From Bradyrhizobium macuxiense (GTDB lineage Bacteria; Pseudomonadota; Alphaproteobacteria; Rhizobiales; Xanthobacteraceae), in contig NZ_LNCU01000042.1 in the NCBI RefSeq assembly GCF_001542415.1, positions 19,532-83,531 of the forward strand: DNA of 64,000 nt, written 5' to 3'. A program made the translations under genes and the position numbers. Position 1 is the first letter of the stretch. The number at the start of each line of letters is the position of its first letter. Below the pieces are notes generated by a model, which did not search any database, was not told where the DNA came from, and was given only the letters and a program-made list of their open reading frames with translations. Below are positions 20,305 through 30,956 of this stretch, one piece after another.

Positions 20305-21726
20305 TTATGTCGCCTGATCGGCGAGGCGAGCCAGGCACTCCTGGCGTCCCAGGACAGCCAGAACGTCGAATATGCCCGGCGACGTGGTGCGTCCCGTCAG
20401 CACCACCCGCAGCGGCTGGGCGACGGCACCGAGTTTCAGGTTGTTCAGTTCGGCGAAATTCCGCATGGCGGTTTCGGTGGTTTCTGCGTTCCAGTCATTC
20501 ACCGCCTCGAGCGCTGCGCGCAGCCGGCCGATCAGCGCACGCGTTTCCGGCGTCAGCAGCGCGGCCGCTTTCGGTTCGATCGCGAGCGGACGGTCGGCGA
20601 AGATGAAATAGGCGCCGCTGATCAGCTCGATCAGCGTCTTGGCACGTTCCTTCAGGCTCGGCATCGCGCGCAGCAATTGCGCGCGCGTGGTGTTGTTGAG
20701 CTTGGCCTTGAGCGCAGCTCCCTCGGGGACGTAGTCCAGCACGCTCTCGAACTGGGTCACGAGGGATTGATCGTCGCTGTTGCGGATGTAGTGACCGTTG
20801 AGGTTCTCGAGCTTGGCGAAATCGAAGCGCGCCGCCGAGCGGCCAACGCCGGACAGGTCGAACGCGTCGATCATCTCCTGCGTCGAGAAGATTTCCTGGT
20901 CGCCATGGCTCCAGCCGAGCCGGACGAGATAGTTGCGCAACGCGGCGGGCAGATATCCCATGGCGCGATAAGCGTCGACGCCGAGCGCGCCATGACGCTT
21001 CGACAGTTTCGAGCCGTCGGGACCGTGGATCAGCGGAATGTGGGACATGCTCGGGATGCCCCATTCCAGCGCGTCGTAGATCTGCTTCTGGCGCGCGGCA
21101 TTGATCAGGTGATCGTCGCCGCGGATCACGTGGGTGACGCCCATGTCGTGGTCGTCGACGACGACTGCCAGCATGTAGGTCGGGGTGCCGTCGCCGCGCA
21201 ATAGCACGAGGTCGTCGAGGTTCTCGTTCTGCCAGACCACGCGGCCCTGGACCTGATCCTCGATCACGGTCTCGCCGGTCTGCGGCGCCTTCAGGCGGAT
21301 GGTCGGCTTGATGCCTGCCGGAGCGGTGGAGGGATCGCGGTCGCGCCACATGCCGTCATAGAGACGGGTGCGGCCCTCGGCGCGCGCCTTCTCGCGCATC
21401 GCGGTCAGCTCCTCCGGGGTCGCATAGCAGTAATAGGCGCGGCCAGAGGCGAGCAGGCTCTCGGCGACCTCGCGGTGACGGGCGGCGCGGCTGAACTGGT
21501 AGATGACGTCGCCGTCCCAATCGAGCTCAAGCCACCTCAAGCCGTCCAGGATGGCGTCGATGGCCTCCTTGGTTGAGCGTTCGCGGTCGGTGTCCTCGAT
21601 CCGGAGCAGCATGTTGCCGCCGTGCTTCTTGGCGTAGAGCCAGTTGAACAGCGCGGTTCGGGCCCCTCCGATGTGGAGGAAGCCGGTGGGCGAGGGGGCG
21701 AAGCGGGTAACGACGGAATCGGTCAT
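20305..21726 (-). CDS. gltX: Glutamyl-tRNA synthetase
   Basis: Class I aminoacyl-tRNA synthetase charging tRNA-Glu. The N-terminal [20 protein letters not shown] contains the HIGH-type motif, and KLSKRHG near residue 240 is the KMSKS-type loop. The length of 473 residues and an all-alpha anticodon-binding C-terminal domain fit the bacterial discriminating type. It sits upstream of gltA on the minus strand, the conserved rhizobial order, and is divergent from glnS across 194 bases. Because a GlnRS is encoded next door, this enzyme need not misacylate tRNA-Gln. Confidence 0.96.
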   Translation of the reverse strand: MTDSVVTRFAPSPTGFLHIGGARTALFNWLYAKKHGGNMLLRIEDTDRERSTKEAIDAILDGLRWLELDWDGDVIYQFSRAARHREVAESLLASGRAYYCYATPEELTAMREKARAEGRTRLYDGMWRDRDPSTAPAGIKPTIRLKAPQTGETVIEDQVQGRVVWQNENLDDLVLLRGDGTPTYMLAVVVDDHDMGVTHVIRGDDHLINAARQKQIYDALEWGIPSMSHIPLIHGPDGSKLSKRHGALGVDAYRAMGYLPAALRNYLVRLGWSHGDQEIFSTQEMIDAFDLSGVGRSAARFDFAKLENLNGHYIRNSDDQSLVTQFESVLDYVPEGAALKAKLNNTTRAQLLRAMPSLKERAKTLIELISGAYFIFADRPLAIEPKAAALLTPETRALIGRLRAALEAVNDWNAETTETAMRNFAELNNLKLGAVAQPLRVVLTGRTTSPGIFDVLAVLGRQECLARLADQAT

Positions 21727-21832
21727 GGTCTATCGAGGCGTATGCGTGAACGGCGGTGGTGTATAGCAGGAACCGGACATAACTAAAGCCTGGGATGGCC
21801 TCCGGCTGGCCGAGCCAGGCTGGGCCGAATCT

Positions 21833-21877
21833 CGGCCAAACCGGACTTGGTCAAACCGCACTTGGCCCAACCGCACG
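21833..21877. repeat. Three tandem 15-bp repeats between gltX and glnS
   Basis: Three adjacent 15-base units at 21833-21847, 21848-21862 and 21863-21877 follow the consensus TGGTCAAACCGCACT; each differs at one to three positions and a [17 protein letters not shown] fourth may follow. They lie 44 bases before the glnS start and 106 bases after the gltX start codon, in the divergent promoter region. The spacing of about 1.5 helical turns would alternate DNA faces. Confidence 0.75.
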
Positions 21878-21920
21878 AATTTGGCAGAACGTGCGCCAGA
21901 CTCCTCCAGGGAACCTATAG

Positions 21921-23603
<1,683 letters not shown>

Positions 23604-23729
23604 GCCTTCCCAGGATCGCGTCGTAGGTGTGCACCGGTGCCCTGGTGCGCGCAGGTTGCCGCTTCGTTCCGCTAGTCGGCTGACCGCGGCTTCCGCTAGG
23701 CTTGCAACCGGGCAGGGATCGCAAGCGGA

Positions 23730-26015
23730 ATGGCGGAGCAGGGCACGACGCCGGGCGGCAAACGCGGCTACGCGGGGACGTGGCCGCCGCGCGCGGCCGT
23801 CCCCGCGGGAGGCTATATCCCGGCTCCCGTCAGCATCTGGCCGCCCATCGTCGAGACATTGCGGCAGTGGGCACGCGCCGAGGCGGGCGCCGGGCGGCTG
23901 CTGCCTTGGGTACCGGTGGCATTCGGTACCGGCATCGCGTTCTATTTCGCGGCCGAGCACGAGCCGGTGCTGTGGGTCGCAGCTGCCGTCGCGGCCACAT
24001 TGTGCGTGCTGGCGCTCCTGCTGCGGCGGCAGAGGCTGTTTCCGGCAATCGTGATGGTGGCGGCGGTTGCCGCAGGCTTTGCCACGGCGACGTGGCGGAC
24101 GGCGCGCGTCGCGCACACCGTGCTGGCGCGGCCGATGTTCTCGGTGACGCTGACCGGCTTCGTCGAAACGCGCGATATCCGCGAGAAGACCGACCGTTTC
24201 GTGCTGCGTGTCGTCTCGATGGAGAGCCCGCGCGACACAACGAAGCTTGAGCGCGTGCGGCTCTCGGTGAAGAAGGGCACCGCGCCCGAAGTCGGCAGCT
24301 TCGTCGGATTGAAGGCGCGGCTGTTGCCGCCGCTCGGCCCGCAGCGCCCGGGCTCCTATGATTTCGGCCGTGATCTCTACTTCCAGGGCATCGGCGCCTC
24401 CGGCTTCGTGATGGGGGCGGTCAAGACGACGGAGCCACCGGCGAGCGGCGGTCTCGTGCTGCGCTACGCGGCGTTCATGCAGGGCCTGCGCGACGCCATC
24501 GACGCGCGGATCCGCACCACGCTCGACGGCGACCAGCGCGCGATTGCGACCGCGCTGCTCACGGGCCGGCGCGATGCGATCACGACGCCGGTCAACGATG
24601 CGATGTTCATCTCGGGGCTCGGCCATGTGCTGTCGATCTCCGGCTACCACATGGCCGTCGTCGCGGGCGTGGTGTTCTTCGCGGTGCGGGCGCTGCTCGC
24701 GCTGTTCCCGGCGCTGACGGCGGGATATCCGATCAAGAAATGGGCGGCTGCGGCCGCGCTGGTCGCTGCTGCGTTCTATCTTCTGCTGTCGGGGGCCGAG
24801 GTTGCGACCCAGCGGTCGTTCTTCATGACCGCATTGGTGCTGATGGCAGTGATCGTCGATCGCCGCGCCATCACGTTCCGCACGCTGGCGGTGGCGGCGT
24901 TGATCGTACTCGTGATCATGCCGGAAGCGCTCGTGCATCCGAGCTTCCAGATGTCGTTTGCGGCGACCCTCGGGCTGGTGGCACTGGTGCAGATCGGGAT
25001 GCCCAATCTGCTGGCGTCGCCCGATCACTCGGTGACGGCGCGGGTGGCGCTGTGGGGCGGGCGCGAGGCCGCCATGCTGGTGCTGGCCTCGCTGGTGGCG
25101 GGGCTCGCGACGACGCCCTATGCCGCGTTCCATTTCCATCGCGTGACGCCCTACGGGCTGCTCGCCAATCTGGCGGCGATGCCGGTGGTGTCGGCGGTGG
25201 TGATGCCGGCCGGCCTGCTCGGGCTCGCCGCCATGCCGTTCGGGTTCGACGGCGTGTTCTGGGCGATCATGGGCGTCGGCATCGACTGGATGATCGTGGT
25301 GACGCAATGGGTCGCCGCGCTGCCGGGCGCGGTCGGCCGCATGGCGGCGTTCGGGACCGGGCCGATGATCGCAGCGAGCGCGGGCCTTGTTCTGCTCGGG
25401 CTGCTGCGTACGCCGCTGCGCTGGTCGGGCGCGGCTTTGCTGGCGGTGTCGCTGGTCTGGGCGGTGCGGGTGCCGCAACCGGACGTCCTGATCTCCGCGG
25501 ATGGCCGCAACGTCGCGGTTCGCGGCGGGGACGGGCGGCTGCATCTGATGCGGAGCGGCAAGGATGCCTTCCTCGTGAAGGAATGGCTGGCGGCGGATGC
25601 GGATGCGCGGACCCCGGCCGATCCTTCGCTCGGCGATGGCGTCTCCTGCGATGAGAGCGGCTGCGTGACCCAGGGTACCGGCGGCGCGCTGGTTTCGCTG
25701 GCGATGCGGCCCGAGGCGCTGGCCGACGATTGCGAGCGTGCGGTGCTGATCGTGACGGCCCGGTCGGCACCGCAGGGCTGCGCGGCCTCCGTGATCGATG
25801 CCGAGCGGGTGCGGCGCCACGGTGCGTTGGCGTTGCGGCGCACCAGCGACGGCTTCGCCATCCATGCGGTCAAGCCGAGCGGGGTCGACCGGCCGTGGTC
25901 GCCGGCGGTTCCCGGTGACGGCGAGAGCGAGGCGGCGCTACGCGTGCCCGGCACCGCGCCGCGGCCGGCGGTCGATGCGACCCCGGCGGAGGCCGATCTG
26001 CAGGGCGACGACTAG
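23730..26015 (+). CDS. comEC: ComEC/Rec2-family DNA uptake channel protein
   Basis: Polytopic inner-membrane protein; the family transports single-stranded DNA into the cytoplasm during natural transformation. Of 761 residues, about 60-160 give two membrane segments and the N-terminal DUF4131 domain. Residues ~295-560 hold the Competence domain with SGLGHVLSISGYHMAVVAG and a run of membrane helices. The C-terminal ~180 residues are soluble, but I see no HxHxDH motif of the metallo-beta-lactamase-like domain, so that domain appears degenerate, as is common in rhizobia. The first 60 residues are Gly/Pro-rich and poorly conserved, leaving the start uncertain. The stop overlaps the stop of a convergent small gene. 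Confidence 0.9.
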   Translation: MAEQGTTPGGKRGYAGTWPPRAAVPAGGYIPAPVSIWPPIVETLRQWARAEAGAGRLLPWVPVAFGTGIAFYFAAEHEPVLWVAAAVAATLCVLALLLRRQRLFPAIVMVAAVAAGFATATWRTARVAHTVLARPMFSVTLTGFVETRDIREKTDRFVLRVVSMESPRDTTKLERVRLSVKKGTAPEVGSFVGLKARLLPPLGPQRPGSYDFGRDLYFQGIGASGFVMGAVKTTEPPASGGLVLRYAAFMQGLRDAIDARIRTTLDGDQRAIATALLTGRRDAITTPVNDAMFISGLGHVLSISGYHMAVVAGVVFFAVRALLALFPALTAGYPIKKWAAAAALVAAAFYLLLSGAEVATQRSFFMTALVLMAVIVDRRAITFRTLAVAALIVLVIMPEALVHPSFQMSFAATLGLVALVQIGMPNLLASPDHSVTARVALWGGREAAMLVLASLVAGLATTPYAAFHFHRVTPYGLLANLAAMPVVSAVVMPAGLLGLAAMPFGFDGVFWAIMGVGIDWMIVVTQWVAALPGAVGRMAAFGTGPMIAASAGLVLLGLLRTPLRWSGAALLAVSLVWAVRVPQPDVLISADGRNVAVRGGDGRLHLMRSGKDAFLVKEWLAADADARTPADPSLGDGVSCDESGCVTQGTGGALVSLAMRPEALADDCERAVLIVTARSAPQGCAASVIDAERVRRHGALALRRTSDGFAIHAVKPSGVDRPWSPAVPGDGESEAALRVPGTAPRPAVDATPAEADLQGDD

Positions 26016-26296
26016 GGTTGATCGGGCTGGGGAGTGGTCGGGATCTCGAAGAGGCCGAGGTGGTATTCGGCCGAGTCGGGGTCGGCGTCGGGCTTCTTGA
26101 CGAGGGTGAAGACCGCCTCGGGAAACTGCTGCCAGACCTTCAGGTCATCGGCCGTGACCGTGAGCCAGCCGAACCGGAACATGTAGCGGCCCGGCTCCGT
26201 GACGCGTCCAGCCTTTTGCCATGTGACCTTGTCGACCACCGAGCACGTCCATCCTTGTCCGTGCGCGATGATGCGCCAAGGCGCCGTCTGACGCAA
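26012..26296 (-). CDS. Small hypothetical protein
   Basis: About 94 residues; not recognised as a named family. Composition is that of a real soluble protein (W-rich, with GRYMFRFGWLTVTADDLKVWQQFPEAVFTLVKK) rather than a GC-frame shadow. It is convergent with comEC, sharing the palindromic CTAG stop bases at 26012-26015. The only available start upstream is TTG at 26296, preceded by CGGGGAT; initiation further in is possible. No signal peptide or membrane segment is visible. Confidence 0.6.
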   Translation of the reverse strand: MRQTAPWRIIAHGQGWTCSVVDKVTWQKAGRVTEPGRYMFRFGWLTVTADDLKVWQQFPEAVFTLVKKPDADPDSAEYHLGLFEIPTTPQPDQP

Positions 26297-26393
26297 ATCC
26301 CCGACTGCGCCCCGGAACCCGCAGTCCCGGGGTCGCTCGAAATCGCTTAGGTCACCCGCCGCGGGACGGACTCATCCTGCGGCCAAGATGCGC

Positions 26394-26822
26394 TCAACCC
26401 AAAAACAGCGACGCGAATGCAGAGGGCCGTCGCTCCACCACCTTCGGCTTTTGCGTAACCGGCGGGTGAAGTGCCGGCAGCTGCAGCACGGTGACGCGCT
26501 GTCCTTCGCAGAGCTGGGTCACCAGCACGTGGTTGCCGTCGGGGAATTCGACCGCATCATGATGGCGATCGGGGACGTCGGGCTCGACCTCGTTGAACAC
26601 ACCAACGCGGAAGCCGATCGTCTTGGTCCAGATCCAGCGACTGTCGTAGCGGACGTTCTCGACGAATGCGAGTTCGGTGCCGGGAAGCATGCATACCGCG
26701 ACAGTGGGATCATTCTCCGAAGCAAAGCCGCGGGTAGACGTGCCGCGGAATGTCGTGGTGATCAGCGTCTCTCCGACAATGGCGGGGCGCGATGCCACGG
26801 CGTGCAGACTATAGTCACACAT
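26394..26822 (-). CDS. Conserved hypothetical protein
   Basis: 142 residues starting MCDYSLHAVASRPAIVGE. The start at 26822 is fixed by a GAGGAG ribosome site 8 bases upstream; the open frame continues further back to 27122 but that part has frame-shadow composition. There is a mid-protein FENVRYD-like segment and a Pro-rich C-terminus. No catalytic motif or localisation signal is recognised; several Cys (residues 2, ~47 and ~100) are notable. It lies between a small unknown gene and lexA, on the same strand as both. Confidence 0.75.
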   Translation of the reverse strand: MCDYSLHAVASRPAIVGETLITTTFRGTSTRGFASENDPTVAVCMLPGTELAFVENVRYDSRWIWTKTIGFRVGVFNEVEPDVPDRHHDAVEFPDGNHVLVTQLCEGQRVTVLQLPALHPPVTQKPKVVERRPSAFASLFLG

Positions 26823-27124
26823 CGGATGGCTCCTCATTTCGAGATAGCGACCCGTGCCTCTCCTGAGGCGCAGGCCTCTACCAGAGTGGACGACAGCAAA
26901 CGAGTTTCTTCCCGTTTGTGGGCGATTGTACGACTGGCTGCGTCTGGCTCCGATCACAAACACGCTACAGCGACCCGGAGGTATCGGGGCGCACCGGAGA
27001 CGGGCGCGCAGTACAGTCCATGAAGCAACGGCGCTCAACGCCGCTCGTTCCCTTGCATCCTCAAGCATCGATTGCGCAACGCACTGCGTCGTCGCGCCGG
27101 GACATCCGCTGCCGTCAGTCACCG
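26823..27124. other. Gap between unknown gene and lexA stop
   Basis: 302 bases downstream of lexA and upstream of the small minus-strand gene. It presumably holds the lexA 3' end and the promoter of the 26394-26822 gene. I see no convincing RNA gene, terminator with T-tract, or conserved protein in it; open frames crossing it have frame-shadow composition. Confidence 0.5.
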
Positions 27125-27829
27125 TCAGTATTTGCGATAGAGACCGATCAACTTGCCCTGAATCCGCACCCGGTTGGGTGGCAGGATGCGCACTTCGTAG
27201 GCAGTGTTGGCGGGCTCGAGCGCGATCGACGCGCCCCGGCGGCGGAAGCGCTTCAGGGTCGCTTCCTCTTCGTCGATCAGCGCCACCACGATATCGCCGG
27301 TATTGGCGGTCTCGTTGCGCTGGATCAGCGCCATGTCGCCGTCGAGGATGCCGGCATCGACCATGGAATCGCCGCGGACTTCCAGCGCGTAATGTTCGCC
27401 GGTGCCGAGCATGTCGGGCGGCACGCTGATGGTGTGACTGCGGGTCTGCAGCGCCTCGATCGGCGTACCGGCCGCGATCCGACCCATGACGGGGACTGCG
27501 ACCGGACGATTGCCGTCCTCCTCGGCGATCGGCGGCGTAGAGGGGCGCTTGCCGAGCGTGCCTTCGATGACGCTGGGCGTGAAGCCGCGACGGCCATTGC
27601 CGCCACCGGCCGAGAGCTCAGGCAGCTTGATCACTTCAATCGCGCGGGCGCGGTTCGGCAGGCGGCGGATGAAGCCGCGCTCCTCGAGCGCGGTGATGAG
27701 GCGATGGATACCGGATTTCGAGCGCAGGTCGAGCGCGTCCTTCATCTCGTCGAAGGAGGGCGGGACGCCGGCCTCTTTCAGACGTTCGTTGATGAAACGC
27801 AGAAGTTCGTACTGTTTGCGCGTGAGCAT
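27125..27829 (-). CDS. lexA: SOS repressor LexA
   Basis: Represses DNA-damage genes and self-cleaves when RecA is activated. The winged HTH is at residues ~1-65 ([35 protein letters not shown]); then a long Gly-rich linker, the Ala120-Gly121 cleavage site in GRIAAGTP, the catalytic Ser155 in GDSMVDAG and Lys193 in EEATLKRF. At 234 residues it is the longer alphaproteobacterial form. A GGGGGAATAC ribosome site precedes the ATG. Its promoter about 145 bases upstream contains a perfect GTTC-N7-GTTC box, the alphaproteobacterial LexA site, so it is autoregulated. It follows moeA on the same strand. Confidence 0.97.
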   Translation of the reverse strand: MLTRKQYELLRFINERLKEAGVPPSFDEMKDALDLRSKSGIHRLITALEERGFIRRLPNRARAIEVIKLPELSAGGGNGRRGFTPSVIEGTLGKRPSTPPIAEEDGNRPVAVPVMGRIAAGTPIEALQTRSHTISVPPDMLGTGEHYALEVRGDSMVDAGILDGDMALIQRNETANTGDIVVALIDEEEATLKRFRRRGASIALEPANTAYEVRILPPNRVRIQGKLIGLYRKY

Positions 27830-27969
27830 CTCGAGTATTCCCCCGGTTGATAGCGTCGTTCGATTCCGAGACTTTCAGGAGGCCTCGCCTCGGGAGCGCG
27901 TGACACGCAGGACTCCCAGGCGCGCTCCCAATTGTAGACACCAGTACTCGAAACAAATCATGAACGGAC

Positions 27970-27996
27970 ACTATATGTTCGATATGTGTTCCGCAA
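27970..27996 (-). promoter_or_regulatory. Candidate lexA promoter
   Basis: On the minus strand TTGCGG (27996-27991) and TATAGT (27975-27970) are separated by 15 bases, slightly short of the ideal. The LexA box occupies nearly the whole spacer, the best place for occlusion of polymerase. Confidence 0.45.
27977..27991. promoter_or_regulatory. LexA (SOS) box, direct-repeat type GTTC-N7-GTTC
   Basis: GTTC (27977-27980), seven bases, GTTC (27988-27991): an exact match to the direct-repeat box established for Rhodobacter and rhizobial LexA, unlike the palindromic CTGT-N8-ACAG of E. coli. It lies about 148 bases before the lexA start, in the intergenic region between moeA and lexA. Confidence 0.85.
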
Positions 27997-28056
27997 CCAC
28001 TTAATTTCCGGTGAATGCAGCCGACAATGACGGCAGATCGGCGCGATGACGCAGTG

Positions 28057-29268
28057 TCATTCCGGCAGCGTCAGAATCTCGCACGCATCGCCCTCGGAGG
28101 CCGCTGGCGCAAACGGCGGACGGATCAAAAGTGCCCGTGCCGCAGCGAGATTCCCCAACAGCGAGCTGTCCTGCTGGGTGACGGGCGTTGCGATCAGCGT
28201 GCCGTCGTCACGCTCTTCCAGTCGCGCTCGCAGATAGTCCTCGCGCTGGTCGTTGGCGCCGAGATCGCGGCCGAGCAGGGCGCTCTCGCGGGCATGATGA
28301 ATCACTTTTCGGCCGCTCAGGGCCCGAATCAACGGCACCAGAAACAGGAAGGCGCAGACGTAGGAGGACACCGGATTGCCGGGCAGGCCGATCACCCGCA
28401 TCGCGCCCAATCGGCCGTGCATCATCGGCTTGCCGGGCCGCATCGCGATCCGCCAGAACGCCATCCGGACGCCCTCTGCCTCCAGCGACTGCTTGACGAG
28501 GTCGTGGTCGCCGACCGAGGCGCCGCCGGTGGTGATCAGGATGTCGGCATCGACGTCGCGGGCCCGGCGGATGCCGGCCGTGGTGGCGGCGACGGTGTCG
28601 GCGGCGATCCCGAGATCGACGGTCTCGGCGCCCTCGGCGCGGGCCAGTGCCCGCAGCGCGTAGCCGTTGGAATAGACGATCTGGCCGGGGCCGGGACGGG
28701 AGCCCGGCATCACCAGCTCGTCGCCGGTCGCCAGCACCGCGACCTTCGGGCGGCGGCGCACCGCCAGTTCCGGATAGTTCATGGCAGCGGCCAGCGAGAG
28801 CGCCCGGTCGGAGAGGCGGCTGCCGCCCGCAAGCAGCACGTCACCCTCGCGGAAGTCGACGCCGGCGGGGCGGATATGCCGGCCCTTCGCGGCCGCTTCC
28901 GTGATCGTGATGTGATCGCCGTCAATCCTGGTGTCTTCCTGGATGATGATGGCGTCGGCGCCGTCAGGGATCACCCCGCCGGTGAAGATCCGCACGGCTT
29001 CGCCCGCACCGACGGTCCGCTCGAACGGCCGGCCGGCGGCGACCTCGCCGATCACCTTCAGCCGGGCCGACAGGTCGGAGGCATCGTCCGCGCGCACCGC
29101 ATAGCCGTCCATTGCCGACATCGCCTGCGGCGGCTGCGTACGCCGCGCCGCGACGTCACGCGCCAGCGTGCGGTGATAGGCGATATCGAGCGCGACCATC
29201 TCTTCAGGCAGCGGCTCGGCGCCGGCGAGAATGGCTGACAGGGCATCGGCAACCGGCATCAGGGCCAC
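28057..29268 (-). CDS. moeA: Molybdopterin molybdenumtransferase
   Basis: Inserts molybdate into adenylylated molybdopterin to finish the molybdenum cofactor. The 403-residue protein shows MSAMDGYAVRADD (residues ~50-62), the GEAVRIFTGGVIPDGADAI segment and, in the MoaB/Mog-like domain, TTGGASVGDHDLVK and MRPGKPMMHGRL, which form the active site. In rhizobia moaC, moeA and lexA are adjacent; here moaC is 18 kb away with the same orientation. The HAD gene ends 45 bases upstream on the same strand, so they may be cotranscribed. Confidence 0.95.
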   Translation of the reverse strand: MALMPVADALSAILAGAEPLPEEMVALDIAYHRTLARDVAARRTQPPQAMSAMDGYAVRADDASDLSARLKVIGEVAAGRPFERTVGAGEAVRIFTGGVIPDGADAIIIQEDTRIDGDHITITEAAAKGRHIRPAGVDFREGDVLLAGGSRLSDRALSLAAAMNYPELAVRRRPKVAVLATGDELVMPGSRPGPGQIVYSNGYALRALARAEGAETVDLGIAADTVAATTAGIRRARDVDADILITTGGASVGDHDLVKQSLEAEGVRMAFWRIAMRPGKPMMHGRLGAMRVIGLPGNPVSSYVCAFLFLVPLIRALSGRKVIHHARESALLGRDLGANDQREDYLRARLEERDDGTLIATPVTQQDSSLLGNLAAARALLIRPPFAPAASEGDACEILTLPE

Positions 29269-29312
29269 GGGCAGGCCTCCTCAAATCCCAGGAACTCTAC
29301 ATCCCGGGGTCT

Positions 29313-29939
29313 TCATATCCCAAGTGCGGTGAGTGCCCTCGCCACGTCATCCGTCGATGTCACGTGGATGGCATGAAGGCCGCGCGCCCGCGCACCCTCG
29401 ATATTGGCCGCCGTGTCGTCGAAAAACAGGATCCGCGACGCCGGCACGCCGATCGCTTTTACCACATGATCATAGGCCGCGGCGTCGGGTTTTCGAAGCC
29501 CGATCGCCGACGACAGGAACACGGTGCGGAAATGGCTGAGCACGTCGGCATAGGCGACCGAGAAATGCGCGATGTGGGCCGGGTTGGTGTTGGAAAAGGC
29601 ATAGAGCGGCAGCCGCTTCGCCGCGCCGGCGAGCAGCGGCGCGATGCCCGGCATCTCGCCGGTGAAGATAGCGTTCCAGCCCTCGAGGAATTGCTCATCG
29701 GTGAGATCTATGCCGAGCGACCGGCGCAGGTTCGCGAAGAACGCCGCGTCGTCGACCTTGCCGACCTCGTGATGCTTGAAGCTGTCGTCGACGACGAAGC
29801 GCCTGGCGAGATCGGCCGGCGCGCAGCCGGCATGTCCCGCCCAGTTCGCCATCACCCTGTCGAAGCTGATATCGATCACGACGCGGCCGATATCGAACAG
29901 CAGCACGTCGACGGAATTGGGGGAGAGTTGCGTGGTCAT
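29313..29939 (-). CDS. HAD-superfamily phosphatase, YihX-like
   Basis: 208 residues of the haloacid-dehalogenase fold. Motif I is VLLFDIGRVVIDI near residue 13: the second position of DxD is Gly, as in the YihX/glucose-1-phosphate phosphatase and dehalogenase-like subgroup. Motif II is FSNTNPAH, motif III is the Lys in LRKPDAAAYD, and motif IV is FFDDTAANIEGA. The helical cap lies between motifs I and II. The substrate cannot be told from sequence; a sugar phosphate is a guess. It is the last minus-strand gene before the gene-free repeat region. Confidence 0.85.
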   Translation of the reverse strand: MTTQLSPNSVDVLLFDIGRVVIDISFDRVMANWAGHAGCAPADLARRFVVDDSFKHHEVGKVDDAAFFANLRRSLGIDLTDEQFLEGWNAIFTGEMPGIAPLLAGAAKRLPLYAFSNTNPAHIAHFSVAYADVLSHFRTVFLSSAIGLRKPDAAAYDHVVKAIGVPASRILFFDDTAANIEGARARGLHAIHVTSTDDVARALTALGI

Positions 29940-30110
29940 TGCAGCAACGATGTACGAAAATTGCGGGCAGGCAGCAATGTCTTCGATGGGCGGGGGGAGC
30001 GGGAGGCGTGGCGGGCGCGTGTCACATCATTGCGAGCATTTGATCGGATATATCTACTCATCGCACGTGACTACCCCGACAGCGGTGTCGTCCCTGCGAA
30101 GATTATCAAT

Positions 30111-30216
30111 CCCGTCATCCTGAAGAGCGCGGAACGCGCGTCTCGAAGGATGCACGGCCCGACCGGTGGCCGTCGATCCTTCGAGGCTCGCTCCGCTCGC
30201 ACCTCAGGATGACGGG
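30111..30216. repeat. Palindromic intergenic repeat, 13-bp terminal arms
   Basis: CCCGTCATCCTGA (30111-30123) and TCAGGATGACGGG (30204-30216) are perfect inverted arms. Inside, CGAAGGAT and ATCCTTCG give a second nested stem, so the whole unit can fold into one long hairpin. The layout and the TCATCCTGA...TCAGGATGA ends match a type of intergenic repeat I know from Bradyrhizobium and related genomes; copy number here cannot be checked in one window. Confidence 0.8.
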
Positions 30217-30289
30217 GTTAGCCTCTGATCCACACATCAAATTGCAGATAAGCGTCCGCATTCTCGCGACTTGAATCGTCCGAGCTATG

Positions 30290-30800
30290 GATCTCGTTTC
30301 GCCCTCTCTGAAATCAGAGGGCGCAGGGAAAGCCGGGTGCCGATCGCACCCATGGGTCCCGTGCAAAATAGTAAGCACGGGAGGTAGGACCACAGGTGTA
30401 ACCGGAGCAATCCGGCTTTCCCTGCGCGATGGTTTACGGCTTATACGGGCTCTCCCCGGCGAGACCGGGCTCTTTTGTCACCGTCATCAGCAAGAGAGCT
30501 TGGCTCTCGCTGATAAGACACCTGCCACTAGGGCGTCAGGCCTGCACGACTTCGCCGTCCGCCTCATACGTGCTCGTCAGTCACGCAATCGGCGTCCACC
30601 GCATCTCACCGCAACACTCGTGACGATCGCGACGCGCCCCTCAATCGGGTGAGACGGGCAATTCATACATCAAGTTACGATTCTGATAAACAGAAATATT
30701 TTTCACGTGCAGGCTTGACGGATTTTACCGAGCTGCCCGTCGGGTTGTTTTGTCGCACTCGAACGGGCGAGATTGTCATTGTGACATCAAGGGTGCGTCG
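30290..30800. repeat. Dispersed-repeat-like block with strong RNA folding potential
   Basis: The block opens with a hairpin (30301-30322). A perfect 16-bp inverted repeat follows, GCGCAGGGAAAGCCGG (30321-30336) and CCGGCTTTCCCTGCGC (30412-30427). It encloses two smaller perfect hairpins: GGGTGC/GCACCC (30335-30351) and CCCGTGC/GCACGGG (30358-30381). A bulged 12-bp stem (30486-30514) and then an AT-rich tail follow. From memory this resembles a multicopy Bradyrhizobium intergenic sequence that is often annotated with spurious small proteins; the boundaries are approximate. No transposase or coding signal is associated. Confidence 0.65.
30321..30427. ncRNA. Candidate multi-hairpin structured RNA or MITE-like element
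   Basis: Outer 16-bp perfect stem with two internal hairpins gives a multi-branched, cloverleaf-like fold in about 107 bases. Such nested, exactly complementary arms are far beyond chance for this length. Whether it acts as RNA or as a palindromic DNA element is not decided by sequence; the strand is unassigned because the fold is nearly symmetric. Confidence 0.4.
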
Positions 30801-30956
30801 CGCGACCAGCGCATAACAAAGCGCGATAGCTGATAGAAACATCTTCGTCTGGCTCCTTGCCCCGGTGCGAGCTATCACGCATGCTTGCGTCTCTGCTCAA
30901 GGCATTCGCATGGCTCGGGCACGAAGAGCCCGCACACTTGATCAATGGAGCCATCG

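Larger units (their letters stand above)
29940..30956. other. 1-kb gene-free region rich in repeats and palindromes
   Basis: No credible protein gene on either strand between the HAD gene and the solute-binding protein gene. It contains a 106-bp inverted-repeat element (30111-30216), a ~500-bp dispersed-repeat-like block (about 30290-30800) with several nested hairpins, an AT-rich stretch (about 30660-30720), and presumably the promoters of the two flanking divergent genes. Open frames here (for example 30287-30652) are those of the repeat, not of a conserved protein. Confidence 0.7.

Noticed and set aside
30287..30652. Plus-strand 121-codon frame in the repeat block
   Set aside because: It coincides with the dispersed repeat and its hairpins; it has no ribosome site, and such frames travel with the repeat.
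29940..30956. tRNA or CRISPR in the largest gene-free region
   Set aside because: The hairpins do not give a tRNA cloverleaf with the T-arm sequence, and there are no regularly spaced direct repeats.
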